Shown: one piece after another, positions 1 to 7,545 of the stretch | Layout of the letters: every line of letters starts with the position of its first letter | Position numbering within the stretch: position 1 is the first letter of the stretch | Source of the DNA: Propionibacteriaceae bacterium | GTDB taxonomy: Bacteria; Actinomycetota; Actinomycetes; Propionibacteriales; Propionibacteriaceae | Direction: 5' to 3' | DNA: 18,570 bases | NCBI GenBank assembly: GCA_009778535.1 | Contig: WRJP01000016.1 | Coordinates: 1 to 18,570 of the forward strand | Notes under the pieces: generated by a model | Told to the model about the DNA's origin: nothing | Seen by the model: the letters and a program-made list of their open reading frames with translations, nothing else | Databases searched by the model: none | Made by a program: the position numbers and the translations under genes

Positions 1-90
1 AGGAGCCGCTACCGCAATTGCTGAACCAGTAAACAGCAGCAACAAAACTAATGCAGCACAGCCACGTAATGCTCGCTGCAAAGACTTCAT
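1..90 (-). CDS. N-terminus of a secreted protein (partial)
   Basis: Reading the minus strand from an ATG at 90-88 gives 30 residues before the window ends. They start MKSLQRAL, then a basic n-region, a hydrophobic core (AALVLLLLFTG) and a small-residue stretch (SAIAVAAP). This is a textbook Sec signal peptide, with a likely cleavage site after SAIA or AVA. An in-frame TAG lies four codons upstream, so the start is this ATG or a CTG two codons before it. No Shine-Dalgarno is visible, but TAGGCT sits 6 nt upstream, as in other leaderless-looking genes here. The mature protein is outside the window, so its function cannot be given. It follows the permease terminator and is probably its own transcription unit. 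Confidence 0.6.
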   Translation of the reverse strand, partial: MKSLQRALRGCAALVLLLLFTGSAIAVAAP

Positions 91-96
91 ATCCAG

Positions 97-102
97 AGCC
101 TA
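97..102 (-). promoter_or_regulatory. Candidate -10 hexamer of a leaderless promoter for the secreted protein
   Basis: On the minus strand TAGGCT (TANNNT pattern) ends 6 nt before the ATG at 90. The start would then lie at or next to the transcription start. No -35 was identified. Confidence 0.35.
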
Positions 103-175
103 CCGAATCGCCTCCATCTAGTCGATTGAGGAATCCGAAACCAGCGGGACAGGACGGCAACCAGCCTAAAGGGGT

Positions 176-214
176 GAAAAAGAAACGTGTGGCGGAGCTT
201 TCGCCCCACCACAC
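176..214 (-). terminator. Intrinsic terminator of the NCS2 permease gene
   Basis: On the minus strand, 214-187 forms a 12-bp hairpin, GTGTGGTGGGGC / GCTCCGCCACAC, closed by a GAAA tetraloop. All pairs are canonical apart from two G-U wobbles. It is followed at once by GTTTCTTTTTC. A stable GC-rich stem, a tetraloop and a U-run, 78 nt past the permease stop codon, make a standard Rho-independent terminator. Confidence 0.88.
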
Positions 215-291
215 TCTCCCTTACACGAATCACCCATGTAAGGAACTTCCAGCTTAGCCTATTTCATCAAGCTAATTATTTTCCCCCATCG

Positions 292-1818
292 CTAGGCGGG
301 TGGAAGTATGGCAGCGAAAATCGACCCCTGGACAAAGTAGATCAGGAATGCGATCGCCACCACGTACAGCAACGGATGGACATCTTTCGCTTTGCCGCGG
401 AAAAGTTTCACAGTAACGAAGAGAATGAAACCAACGCCAATCCCTACCGTGATCGAGTAGGCAAATGGCATCAAAATGATCGCAAAGAACGCCGGGATTC
501 CCTCCTCCGGATCGTTCCACTTGATCTCTAGGACTTGCGCCATCATCAAGAAGCCGACGAACGCCAAAGCTGGCGAGGCAGCCTCGCCAGGAACCATGTT
601 CACTAGCGGTGCCAAGAAGATAGCCAGTAAAAAGGCTACGCCCGTGGTGATCGAAGCCAAGCCGGTACGCGCCCCATCGCCTACGCCAGAGGCAGATTCG
701 ATGTAGGAAGTATTTGAAGAGGTGGACGCAAGACCACCAAATACCGCACCGAGGGAGTCAATAACCAGGATTTCCTGGGTACGTGGCGGGTTACCATCGG
801 GTTGCAGCAACTTACCTTCGGCGCCCACGGCAACGATGGTGCCCATCGTGTCGAAGAAGTCAGCCAACATCAACGCGAATATCAGCATGATTACGGCAAG
901 CACTCCAACCGGAGAGGCAAAACCGCCAAAGAAGAACTCAAACGGGCCTTTCCACGGTATCAATAGCAGGTTCAAGTCAATGCCTCCCCAACCATCAAAC
1001 GCCGGAATATTAGACATCCAGCCAGTTGGGTTGACGACGGCACCGGTATCATCCTTGGCAGCACCAGGCGCAAAGGCAGCTTGGAAGATCATCCCAAGCA
1101 CGGTGCCGGAAAGAATGGCAATCAACATCGCACCTTTAACTTTCAGGACATGCAGCACGATTAGAAGCACTAATGCGAACACGAAAGTAAATATCGGCCA
1201 GCCCTCTAGACTGCCACCGATGCCTAGTTGCACTGGAGTGCCCACCGCTGGCCGGACAATGCCACCGTTAACTAAACCTATGAAAGCAATGAACAGCCCG
1301 ATACCGACCGAAATCGCAGAGCGAATGCTACGCGGAACTGCGTTAAAAACTGCCTTACGGAATCCTGTGAACACCAAGATGGTGATAATCACACCCTCCC
1401 AGAAGACTAAACCCATCGCCGCAGGCCAGCTCATCATGCCCTGGCCAACGATGGTATAAGCGACCATCGCATTCAGCCCCAGACCTGCTGCCACAGCTAT
1501 CGGGAAACGGGCAATCCCACCCATCGCAATTGAGAGCAAACCGGCCAATAACGCAGTCGCTGCCGCCACAGCCGCCATCGAAGCTGGAACTGCACCAGGT
1601 TCACTGATGGGCATGCCGTTAACAAGGTTGCCGTTTAGATCAGGTACCGTTCCGATGATGATCGGGTTTAGCACGATGATGTACGCCATGGTGAAGAATG
1701 TCACCAAGCCGCCGCGCACCTCGCGGCCAACGTTGGAGCCGCGTTTCTTGATCTCAAACCAAGAGTCAACAGTAAGTGGTTTTTTCGTCGGCTTTGCCGC
1801 CTTCTTTGTTGAAGTCAT
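292..1818 (-). CDS. NCS2-family (AzgA/PbuG-like) purine permease
   Basis: A 508-residue polytopic membrane protein of the nucleobase:cation symporter-2 family, AzgA-like branch. These import hypoxanthine, guanine or adenine by proton symport. Family marks are the N-terminal TFFTMAYIIVLNP segment, GLGLNAMVAYTIVG near residue 110, ADFFDTMGTIVAVG near 320, and the TSSNTSYIESASGVGDGARTGL region near 370 that lines the substrate site in this branch. About 12-14 hydrophobic segments are visible, and the length is usual for AzgA-like members. A lysine-rich cytoplasmic head precedes the first membrane segment. The ATG has no Shine-Dalgarno; TAGTAT lies 6 nt upstream, suggesting a leaderless transcript. 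That would also exclude a purine riboswitch, and none is seen. Exact substrate is not decidable from sequence. A strong terminator follows, and a DUF2530 gene is divergent upstream. Confidence 0.92.
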   Translation of the reverse strand: MTSTKKAAKPTKKPLTVDSWFEIKKRGSNVGREVRGGLVTFFTMAYIIVLNPIIIGTVPDLNGNLVNGMPISEPGAVPASMAAVAAATALLAGLLSIAMGGIARFPIAVAAGLGLNAMVAYTIVGQGMMSWPAAMGLVFWEGVIITILVFTGFRKAVFNAVPRSIRSAISVGIGLFIAFIGLVNGGIVRPAVGTPVQLGIGGSLEGWPIFTFVFALVLLIVLHVLKVKGAMLIAILSGTVLGMIFQAAFAPGAAKDDTGAVVNPTGWMSNIPAFDGWGGIDLNLLLIPWKGPFEFFFGGFASPVGVLAVIMLIFALMLADFFDTMGTIVAVGAEGKLLQPDGNPPRTQEILVIDSLGAVFGGLASTSSNTSYIESASGVGDGARTGLASITTGVAFLLAIFLAPLVNMVPGEAASPALAFVGFLMMAQVLEIKWNDPEEGIPAFFAIILMPFAYSITVGIGVGFILFVTVKLFRGKAKDVHPLLYVVAIAFLIYFVQGSIFAAILPPA

Positions 1819-1824
1819 GGGGAG

Positions 1825-1830
1825 ATACTA
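1825..1830 (-). promoter_or_regulatory. Candidate -10 hexamer, leaderless promoter of the NCS2 permease
   Basis: TAGTAT on the minus strand matches TATAAT at 5 of 6 positions and ends 6 nt before the permease ATG. The bases between (CTCCCC) have no Shine-Dalgarno character. No convincing -35 was found 16-18 nt upstream. Confidence 0.45.
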
Positions 1831-1971
1831 GCGCCAAACTGTGCCGACTTCGTTGCTGTTTCCGCAAATGACCATTACGAAAAACTGGGATCGCTACCTT
1901 CCTAACTAATGACACACCCTCACACGGTTTTTCTGCTGACACAAGCTGTTTCATGATTACCAAAGACACCG

Positions 1972-1977
1972 TAGACT
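1972..1977 (+). promoter_or_regulatory. Candidate -10 hexamer, leaderless promoter of the DUF2530 gene
   Basis: TAGACT (TANNNT) ends 7 nt before the ATG at 1985. The intervening GGGCTTC is not a Shine-Dalgarno. It shares the 166-nt divergent control region with the permease promoter. Confidence 0.4.
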
Positions 1978-1984
1978 GGGCTTC

Positions 1985-2275
1985 ATGACATCGGAAGATG
2001 ATCCGGTACCAACACGAAAGCCAATACTGGTACAGGCGCCGGTTAAAGCACTGGATACCGACGGCAGACTGATATTGATAATCGGTACCGCTGGTTTCGC
2101 TGTTGCTTCACTCGTCTGTTTTTTCAGCTACGCTTCACTGGCGGCTTCAGACCAACTCTGGCGTTTCTGGACGGCGCTACTCGGCACTGCACTTGGGTGC
2201 ATTGCCCTGACTGTTGTGCTAATCACCCGCTCCCGAAAGTCCGACCCCAGCAGCGAAGACCAAACGCTGTCCTAA
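1985..2275 (+). CDS. DUF2530-like small membrane protein
   Basis: A 96-residue protein with a hydrophilic N-terminus, a motif near residues 22-30 (VKALDTDGR), two hydrophobic segments at about 31-54 and 64-83, the second following a WRFW motif, and a charged tail (RSRKSDPSSEDQ). The LDTDGR entry, two-helix pattern, WxFW motif and place beside an NCS2 permease match actinobacterial DUF2530 proteins as remembered; I could not run a profile search. Function is unknown; the recurring pairing may mean a role in purine uptake (inference). The ATG has no Shine-Dalgarno. Its TAA overlaps the stop of the convergent aroE-aroK gene by 4 nt, so there is no room for a terminator between them. Confidence 0.72.
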   Translation: MTSEDDPVPTRKPILVQAPVKALDTDGRLILIIGTAGFAVASLVCFFSYASLAASDQLWRFWTALLGTALGCIALTVVLITRSRKSDPSSEDQTLS

Positions 2276-3594
2276 CATTTTCCAAGCAAACTGGCGAGAT
2301 TCGCGGCGATTTCACTCGCTTCGGAATCCGACCCCACTGCTACGACATGGTTGGCGACCTGGTCATATAACGACTGACGGTCGTCAAACCGCTGGGTCAA
2401 TTTGGCAGATTGCAGAACCGGACGGGTTGGGTCGTTGCCAAGCCGGTTAAGCGCAGCTGACAAAGAAATTTTTAACCAGACGACGTTCACTTTCTTTAAT
2501 GCTTCCCGTATTGCTGGTGTCTCAACAGCGCCACCACCAAGTGCAACCACCACATACGGGACTCTCAGTGCTTGCAGCACCGCCTCACGCTCAATCGTCC
2601 GAAATGCTGCTTCGCCAGCATCGGCAAAGATGGACGAAATCGATCCGTGCTCGCGTTCGATCTCGGCATCGACATCTACGAAATTCCAGCCAATCAACTC
2701 GGCGAGTCTGCGGCCGACACTGGTCTTTCCGGCACCCATGAACCCTGTTAAGGCAATGCAGTCGCCACGGGTTTGCGTACATGTGGAAGGCTGCGGCGCA
2801 GCGGCCGCGAACATTGCAGACAGCGGTGCACGGTGGCCAGTAAATAGTTGGAACTGTAAGCAGGCTTGGTGTACCAGCATGTCAAGACCCGAAACAACGA
2901 TGGCACCGCTGGCTGCGGCCAGTCGTGCAAACTCAGTTGGCCAATTCCAATAGACGGCATCGAAAACTAGCTTGGCTTTGAAGCTGTCGCCTTGGCCTAA
3001 GACCTCAGCCGGAAGCGTGGAGATTAAGACTTCATGATGGCCGCGATGCCAATCGGCAAGCTCGACCAACTCAACGTCGATATGCAAGCGTTCGGCAACA
3101 TGGAGAAAAGCGGCGGCTTTGGGCAAATCTCTGGCATAGACCTGGACTTGATCAATACCCAGCTCAGCCAGTGCAAATAGCGCCGAGAGCGCTGTCGCAC
3201 CCGCTCCCAACACGGCTGCCTGCTGGTAGCCGTGCCAAGGCGGACGCAGCGCAGCAACCAATCCTCCAACATCGGTATTGTCAGCTAACCAACCTGAATC
3301 GGTGCGCACCAGCGTGTTGGCGACCCCCACATCGCGCGCGACTTGCGTGGCATCGTCAGCCAATTCCAACGCCCTCCGCTTCAGCGGCATAGTCAGCGAC
3401 AGTCCCCGCCAGCTAGCGTCTAATCCGGTTAAAAACTCGTCCAATTCAGCTTCTGTGACTTCGTGGATTCCATATTCCCAATCATCCAGTCCGTAGGCAC
3501 GATACCCCGCTGTATGTAACGTCGGAGATAACGAATGGGCGATTGGTGAGCCAAGCACCGCACAACGAGTCTGCCGCTGTTTTTTGCCGGTCAT
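2272..3594 (-). CDS. Fused shikimate dehydrogenase-shikimate kinase (AroE-AroK)
   Basis: A 440-residue fusion of two shikimate-pathway enzymes. Residues about 10-266 are AroE: shikimate-binding SPIAHSLSP (16-24), catalytic Lys72 in LSLTMPLK, NTD at 106-108, NADP-binding GAGAT (130-134) and the LDMLVHQA motif (237-244). After a linker rich in P, Q and T (267-278), residues 279-440 are AroK: Walker A GFMGAGKT (284-291), FVDVDAEI with shikimate-binding Asp, a GGGA motif, and the lid DPTRPVL. Both active sites look intact, so one chain should reduce 3-dehydroshikimate and phosphorylate shikimate. The ATG at 3594 is preferred to one 16 codons upstream: it overlaps the threonine aldolase stop (ATGA) and has AAAGGA 5 nt before it. 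Actinobacterial aroE and aroK are normally separate genes. Confidence in both domains is high. Confidence 0.93.
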   Translation of the reverse strand: MTGKKQRQTRCAVLGSPIAHSLSPTLHTAGYRAYGLDDWEYGIHEVTEAELDEFLTGLDASWRGLSLTMPLKRRALELADDATQVARDVGVANTLVRTDSGWLADNTDVGGLVAALRPPWHGYQQAAVLGAGATALSALFALAELGIDQVQVYARDLPKAAAFLHVAERLHIDVELVELADWHRGHHEVLISTLPAEVLGQGDSFKAKLVFDAVYWNWPTEFARLAAASGAIVVSGLDMLVHQACLQFQLFTGHRAPLSAMFAAAAPQPSTCTQTRGDCIALTGFMGAGKTSVGRRLAELIGWNFVDVDAEIEREHGSISSIFADAGEAAFRTIEREAVLQALRVPYVVVALGGGAVETPAIREALKKVNVVWLKISLSAALNRLGNDPTRPVLQSAKLTQRFDDRQSLYDQVANHVVAVGSDSEASEIAANLASLLGKC

Positions 3595-4622
3595 CGATGT
3601 CCTTTGAGGAGTCCGCCGACTATGTGTCCGGCTTTCACGCATTCGGCGTGTGTTACGTCGTAGTGGGTCACGGCTCGTACCGCTTTCGCGCCAACCGCAG
3701 ACAGCCGAACCTGGTTCGTCTGCGCTTGCGCAATGACTTGGCTCGCGTCCAGATCACCCGAATCCAGCAATACGATGTTCGTGGCCACGCTAGTAGGATC
3801 GATTGCGTCTGGAGCGTGTTCGGCGACGGCTAGTGCAAACGCCAGTGCTGCAGCATGATCTTCAGCCATGCGGTCAACGTGGTGGTCTAGCGCATAGAGC
3901 GCGGCGGCCGCCAATACGCCCGCTTGCCGCCAACCAGCGCCCAAGCGTTTGCGCTGCACTCGCGCCCTAGCGATCGTGTCTGCATCGGAGACCAGCATTG
4001 AGCCAGCAGGAGCACCAAGCCCCTTTGAAAAACAGACGTTCACCGTGTCGAAATACTGCCCATATTCACAAAGCGGGGTTCCGGTGGCCACATGGGCATT
4101 CCAGAGCCGAGCGCCGTCGAGATGCATTTTCACCCCAACGCCGCTGCACAGTTCACGAATGGCTTTGATGTCCGCGAGTGGATAGATCGTACCCCCGCCG
4201 AAATTGTGGGTATTTTCCAGTTCGACTGCCGCCGTCGAAACCAGATAGGGGCCAGCGTCTGGAGTAATGATATTTGCGATCTGTGCTACGCTACCTAGCC
4301 CGTCTGCTGATTCCCAGGTTCGCAAACTCACCCCATGCAGCGCAGCGTGTGCCCCCAACTCAGCACGCGCGATATGTGCGCGGACATCGCAAATGACTTC
4401 CTGCCCCGGAGCTACTAGCGACCAAATCCCTAACAGGTTGGAAAGTGAGCCTGTGATCGTGAAAAGACCGGCTTGGTGACCGAGTAATTCAGCGGTGCGC
4501 GCTTGCAGTTCCAAAACCGTCGGGTCTTCACCGAAAACATCATCCCCTACTTCCGCTTCGGCCATCGCTTTTCGCATACCAGCAGTGGGTTTCGTCAAGG
4601 TATCAGAACGCAAATCAATCAC
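3591..4622 (-). CDS. ltaE: Low-specificity L-threonine aldolase (PLP-dependent)
   Basis: 343 residues, usual for the family. It cleaves L-threonine or L-allo-threonine to glycine and acetaldehyde with pyridoxal phosphate. The N-terminus MIDLRSDTLTKPT and the VGDDVFGEDPTV motif (25-36) are diagnostic of the beta-eliminating-lyase/threonine aldolase fold. Other marks are the ring-stacking His83 in RAHIARAE, DGARLWNA (169-176), and the PLP lysine Lys200 in CFSKGLGAPAGS. The start is GTG at 4622, because the family N-terminus begins there and an in-frame TGA lies four codons upstream. No good Shine-Dalgarno is seen, nor a TANNNT at the leaderless spacing, so it may be read with the DAHP synthase gene upstream. 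Its stop overlaps the aroE-aroK start. The aromatic-pathway setting is unexpected for this enzyme. Confidence 0.9.
   Translation of the reverse strand: MIDLRSDTLTKPTAGMRKAMAEAEVGDDVFGEDPTVLELQARTAELLGHQAGLFTITGSLSNLLGIWSLVAPGQEVICDVRAHIARAELGAHAALHGVSLRTWESADGLGSVAQIANIITPDAGPYLVSTAAVELENTHNFGGGTIYPLADIKAIRELCSGVGVKMHLDGARLWNAHVATGTPLCEYGQYFDTVNVCFSKGLGAPAGSMLVSDADTIARARVQRKRLGAGWRQAGVLAAAALYALDHHVDRMAEDHAAALAFALAVAEHAPDAIDPTSVATNIVLLDSGDLDASQVIAQAQTNQVRLSAVGAKAVRAVTHYDVTHAECVKAGHIVGGLLKGHR
3600..3605 (-). promoter_or_regulatory. Ribosome binding site that fixes the aroE-aroK start
   Basis: AAAGGA on the minus strand lies 5 nt before the ATG at 3594, inside the last codons of the threonine aldolase gene. 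With the ATGA stop/start overlap it indicates translational coupling and argues against the longer reading frame that starts at 3642. Confidence 0.7.
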
Positions 4623-4670
4623 GGCATCTATTCAATCACAACGTGTTTAGTTAACATGTGTAGGAATTGA

Positions 4671-4711
4671 CGAAAAACGCTGCACAAACCCTTGGCCGAT
4701 ACACCAGCGTT
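4671..4711 (-). terminator. Possible weak terminator or attenuator after the DAHP synthase gene
   Basis: On the minus strand AACGCTG (4711-4705) pairs with CAGCGTT (4682-4676), followed by TTTCG, so the 3' arm runs into five Ts. The 7-bp stem has a 22-nt loop, which is poor for an intrinsic terminator. It might reduce read-through into the threonine aldolase and aroE-aroK genes, or be chance. Confidence 0.3.
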
Positions 4712-4731
4712 CTGCTGGCAGCAGGAAGTTC

Positions 4732-6120
4732 CTAAAAGTCTTCCAGACGGTACGCCTGGACTGCGTTGGAACGTCCCGGTATGCCCTTGGACAAGCGCTC
4801 GGCGATGGTGAACGCCAACTCAAGAGACTGATTGCGATTTAGACGCGGGTCGCATGCAGTCTCGTAGCGTGAAATCAGGTCGGTTTCATCGAGTTCATCG
4901 ACCCCACCCACACATTCGGTCACATCGTCGCCGGTCAGTTCGATATGAACTCCGCCCGGCCAAGTGCCCATTTCGTTGTGCACATCGAAGAAGCCGTTAA
5001 CTTCCGCAACAACGTCGGCAAAGGCTCTGGTCTTGTAGCCATTCTCGGAGGTAAAAGTGTTGCCGTGCATGGGGTCACAAACCCAGGCAACCTCGCGTCC
5101 GGTCGAAGTCACTGCACCAACCAGTTCCGGCAGCACCTTACCTACCAGGTTCGCACCCATTCTGGTGATGATGGTAATCCGTCCAGGTTCATGATCAGGG
5201 TCAACCCGATTCAGCAATTCGACCGCTTCATCTGGGCGTATTGTCGGTCCAAACTTGAATCCAATGGGGTTACGTAAATGTCGCACAAACTCCACATGCG
5301 CCCCATCAATCCTACGGGTGCGTTCACCAACCCAAACCATGTGCGCACTAGTGTCATACGGGGTTAAAGTTCGCGAATCGATTCGTGTCAGCGCATGTTC
5401 ATATTCCAGCAACAGCGCCTCATGGCTGGAGTAAAGATCGACGGTACGGATGCTGGCATCATCTACCCCGCATGCCACCATGAAAGCCATTGCGCGTTCA
5501 ATCTCGGCAGCCATCGTTTCATAGCGTTCTTCAACATTCGAGCTATGCACAAAGTCGGAATTCCAGGTATGCACCGTGCGCAAGTCGGCGAAGCCTCCCT
5601 TCACGAAGGCTCGTAGCAGATTCAAGGTGGCTGATGAGCGGTTGTAAACCTCAATGAGACGAGTGGGGTCATGTCTGCGAGCGGCTGGGGTGAATTCGAG
5701 TGAGTTGACCCCATCACCGCGATAGCTCGGCAGTGACACGCCATTGCGGGTTTCGTAGTCTTTGCTGCGGGGTTTGGCGTACTGTCCCGCGATCCTGCCA
5801 ACTTTCACTACCGGCATTTGCGCAGCGTAGGTGAGCACGACTGCCATCGACAGCAAGACCCGCAACTTCCCGCGAATATCTTGAGCCGTTACCGAATCAA
5901 AGTTTTCGGCGCAATCCCCCCCTTGCAACAAGAAGGAGCGTCCCGCAGCTACGTCTGCAATCTTGCGCCGCAATTCGTCGCACTCTCCGGCAAAAACCAG
6001 TGGCGGACGGGTGCGTAACTCGGCAAGAACGCTATCCAACTCGTTGGCGTCGTCATATTGCGGTTGCTGCTGCGCAACTAGTGAATGCAATTGTGCCAGG
6101 GTCGGAATTTGATTAGTCAC
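4732..6120 (-). CDS. aroG: Class II 3-deoxy-D-arabino-heptulosonate-7-phosphate (DAHP) synthase
   Basis: 462 residues, as in mycobacterial AroG. It condenses phosphoenolpyruvate with erythrose 4-phosphate, the first step of aromatic amino acid synthesis. The metal-binding set of class II enzymes is visible: Cys70 in LLQGGDCAENFD, the His of CDPMHGNT, the Glu of GGVHIELTGDDVTECVGG and the Asp of CDPRLN. PEP-phosphate binding residues occur in WVGERTRR and in KVGRIAGQYAKPRS. The start is GTG at 6120, matching the family N-terminus. There is no Shine-Dalgarno, but TATGCT lies 6 nt upstream, suggesting leaderless transcription. It heads a minus-strand group with threonine aldolase and the AroE-AroK fusion, so it supplies the pathway those domains continue. 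Allosteric control by aromatic end products is typical of the family but cannot be read here. Confidence 0.95.
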   Translation of the reverse strand: MTNQIPTLAQLHSLVAQQQPQYDDANELDSVLAELRTRPPLVFAGECDELRRKIADVAAGRSFLLQGGDCAENFDSVTAQDIRGKLRVLLSMAVVLTYAAQMPVVKVGRIAGQYAKPRSKDYETRNGVSLPSYRGDGVNSLEFTPAARRHDPTRLIEVYNRSSATLNLLRAFVKGGFADLRTVHTWNSDFVHSSNVEERYETMAAEIERAMAFMVACGVDDASIRTVDLYSSHEALLLEYEHALTRIDSRTLTPYDTSAHMVWVGERTRRIDGAHVEFVRHLRNPIGFKFGPTIRPDEAVELLNRVDPDHEPGRITIITRMGANLVGKVLPELVGAVTSTGREVAWVCDPMHGNTFTSENGYKTRAFADVVAEVNGFFDVHNEMGTWPGGVHIELTGDDVTECVGGVDELDETDLISRYETACDPRLNRNQSLELAFTIAERLSKGIPGRSNAVQAYRLEDF

Positions 6121-6126
6121 ATCGAA

Positions 6127-6132
6127 AGCATA
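6127..6132 (-). promoter_or_regulatory. Candidate -10 hexamer, leaderless promoter of DAHP synthase
   Basis: TATGCT (4 of 6 with TATAAT, TANNNT pattern) on the minus strand ends 6 nt before the GTG start. It lies in the 60-nt gap after the acyltransferase stop, so DAHP synthase can be transcribed on its own. Confidence 0.42.
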
Positions 6133-6180
6133 CGACGTTTCGCTGCCTTCATCCCAGCTACTACCCGCACCTGAGAAGGC

Positions 6181-6951
6181 CTAGTTTTCGTCCTCGACTG
6201 CTATTGGTGGCTGTAACGTCGGCGGGTCGCCGCCGCCTGGGCGCGCTCGCACTATTGTCTCTACCTCGGCTGCACTCACTGTTCCGGCTTTAACTGACGA
6301 ACCGTAGGCATCGACATAGGTCTGCCCGGACAGTTGCTGAATGGCAAACATAACTTCATCTGTTACCCAACGCAGCATGTCATGGTCGTTGAGTCCGGCA
6401 GCGTGTTCGTCGAAGTTCAGTGGCTCTCCGACCACAGCCAGAGGCTTACGCAGCCATGGAATCCCCAACGGACCTTTAACTTTGTAGGTGTTGAATATTG
6501 CGATTGGAATGACGGGAACTTTGGCGGCTAACGCGAGCCGTGCCACCCCCGTCTTGCCCTTATGTAAGCGCCCATCTGGAGAGCGAGTTCCTTCTGGGAA
6601 GATGCAGACCAAGCCGCCGCTTACTAGGCGTTCAAGGATTGGCGCCAGCGCCGCCAGCCGATCCTTGGGGTTAGCTCGGTCAATGGGAACCTGATTGATC
6701 GCTTTCATGAAAATCGCTACCACTTTTGAGCCAAGACCGCGGTCGCCCCGAAATAGTTCTGCTTTCGCCGGAAATAGCAGGGGTCGCTTCACGAGGGCGG
6801 GCAGTACATAGGCATCGGCAGAAGCAATGTGATTGCTGGCGAGGATGGCAGGTCCATGTTTGGGGATGTTTTCGGCTCCGCTGATCTTTCCCCGTAGTAC
6901 GAGTCGCACAACTGGTGTGAACATTAGGTATTTGAATAGCGTGTAAAACAT
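6181..6951 (-). CDS. PlsC-like 1-acyl-sn-glycerol-3-phosphate acyltransferase
   Basis: 256 residues from the chosen ATG. These enzymes add the second acyl chain to lysophosphatidic acid at the membrane, giving phosphatidic acid. Acyltransferase motif I is NHIASAD with His41 and Asp46 (HX4D), motif III is FPEGTRS (118-124), and the VPVIPI block (145-150) is motif IV. A hydrophobic N-terminus (TLFKYLMFTPVVRLVL) suits membrane association. The ATG at 6951 is favoured over a frame-open start 11 codons upstream: it overlaps the DUF501 stop by one base (TGATG) and has GAGGAAG just before it, so the two are coupled. The proline/glycine-rich tail after residue 225 is not part of the catalytic core. 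Which acyl acceptor is used cannot be told from sequence. Confidence 0.9.
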   Translation of the reverse strand: MFYTLFKYLMFTPVVRLVLRGKISGAENIPKHGPAILASNHIASADAYVLPALVKRPLLFPAKAELFRGDRGLGSKVVAIFMKAINQVPIDRANPKDRLAALAPILERLVSGGLVCIFPEGTRSPDGRLHKGKTGVARLALAAKVPVIPIAIFNTYKVKGPLGIPWLRKPLAVVGEPLNFDEHAAGLNDHDMLRWVTDEVMFAIQQLSGQTYVDAYGSSVKAGTVSAAEVETIVRARPGGGDPPTLQPPIAVEDEN

Positions 6952-7481
6952 CAATCTTCCTCGTGCTGCTGTTTGCTGGCGCAAACGTCATGTTCTTCAC
7001 AACTTGGCGATTCCCAAATATGGCCGATTCGCTCGAATACTTCAACTCCGACGGGGTTTATTCCCGGGGATGCCAAGGCGTGAGCAAGCAGCGCATGCAA
7101 GCATTTGACGCGATCTGGCATCCCTCCCGCACTCATCTGCGCGATCTGGGGGACCTGCTCCAGGCTGTTCCGGTCGCTGAGATATTCCTGGTGTGCCTGC
7201 CGATAGCGACGCGCAAAGTCGGCATCGGACGCTAGGCGCTGCGACAGTTCGGCCATCACGCCCTTCGATTCCAACTGGGAGCAAGCCGTCACCGCTAGCG
7301 GACAGGTCAGGTAGTAGGTGGTAGGAAAGGGGGAACCGTCGGATAGGCGCGGCATGGTGGCGATCACTCCAGGTTTCCCATATCGACAGCGCCAAGCAAC
7401 CCCTGCTATGCCACGCGGGCTGCGTCCTAGTTGTGCGGCGACGATGGCTTCGTCGGTAGCAGTTAGTTGCTGTAGCTGCAT
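6951..7481 (-). CDS. DUF501 family protein
   Basis: 176 residues. The conserved core of DUF501 is clear at residues 27-61: VAWRCRYGKPGVIAT, then PRLSDGSPFPTTYYLTCP, with Cys32 and Cys60. A downstream helical part ends in the usual MPDRVKCLHALLAHALA stretch. In Mycobacterium tuberculosis the homologous gene follows the FtsB/DivIC-like gene, the same order as here (established neighbourhood, from memory). The biochemical role is not known. The C-terminus has extra Cys and His residues (SCEEHDVCASKQQHEED), which might bind metal (inference). The ATG at 7481 has GGGAG about 11 nt upstream. Its stop overlaps the acyltransferase start. Confidence 0.88.
   Translation of the reverse strand: MQLQQLTATDEAIVAAQLGRSPRGIAGVAWRCRYGKPGVIATMPRLSDGSPFPTTYYLTCPLAVTACSQLESKGVMAELSQRLASDADFARRYRQAHQEYLSDRNSLEQVPQIAQMSAGGMPDRVKCLHALLAHALASPGINPVGVEVFERIGHIWESPSCEEHDVCASKQQHEED
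6955..6962 (-). promoter_or_regulatory. Ribosome binding site deciding the acyltransferase start
   Basis: GAGGAAGA on the minus strand lies 3 nt before the ATG at 6951 and inside the last codons of the DUF501 gene. It supports the TGATG overlap start. Confidence 0.6.
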
Positions 7482-7545
7482 TTTTCAATGTCTCCCACAA
7501 CGCTTGGGGGCGTTTCCAGTGTAAATCTGATGAACCATATGAAAT

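Noticed and set aside
722..1459. A 245-codon plus-strand open frame inside the permease gene
   Set aside because: It is antisense to a clear NCS2 permease. Its translation has no recognisable motif and its composition is that of a shadow frame.
1819..1984. Purine riboswitch for the NCS2 permease
   Set aside because: No purine aptamer three-way junction is visible, and the likely transcription start lies at the ATG, leaving no leader.
2740..2800. Frameshift joining separate aroE and aroK genes
   Set aside because: The frame is continuous with a plausible linker, and no start codon with a ribosome binding site was seen before the kinase domain in this frame, so a genuine fusion is the simplest reading.
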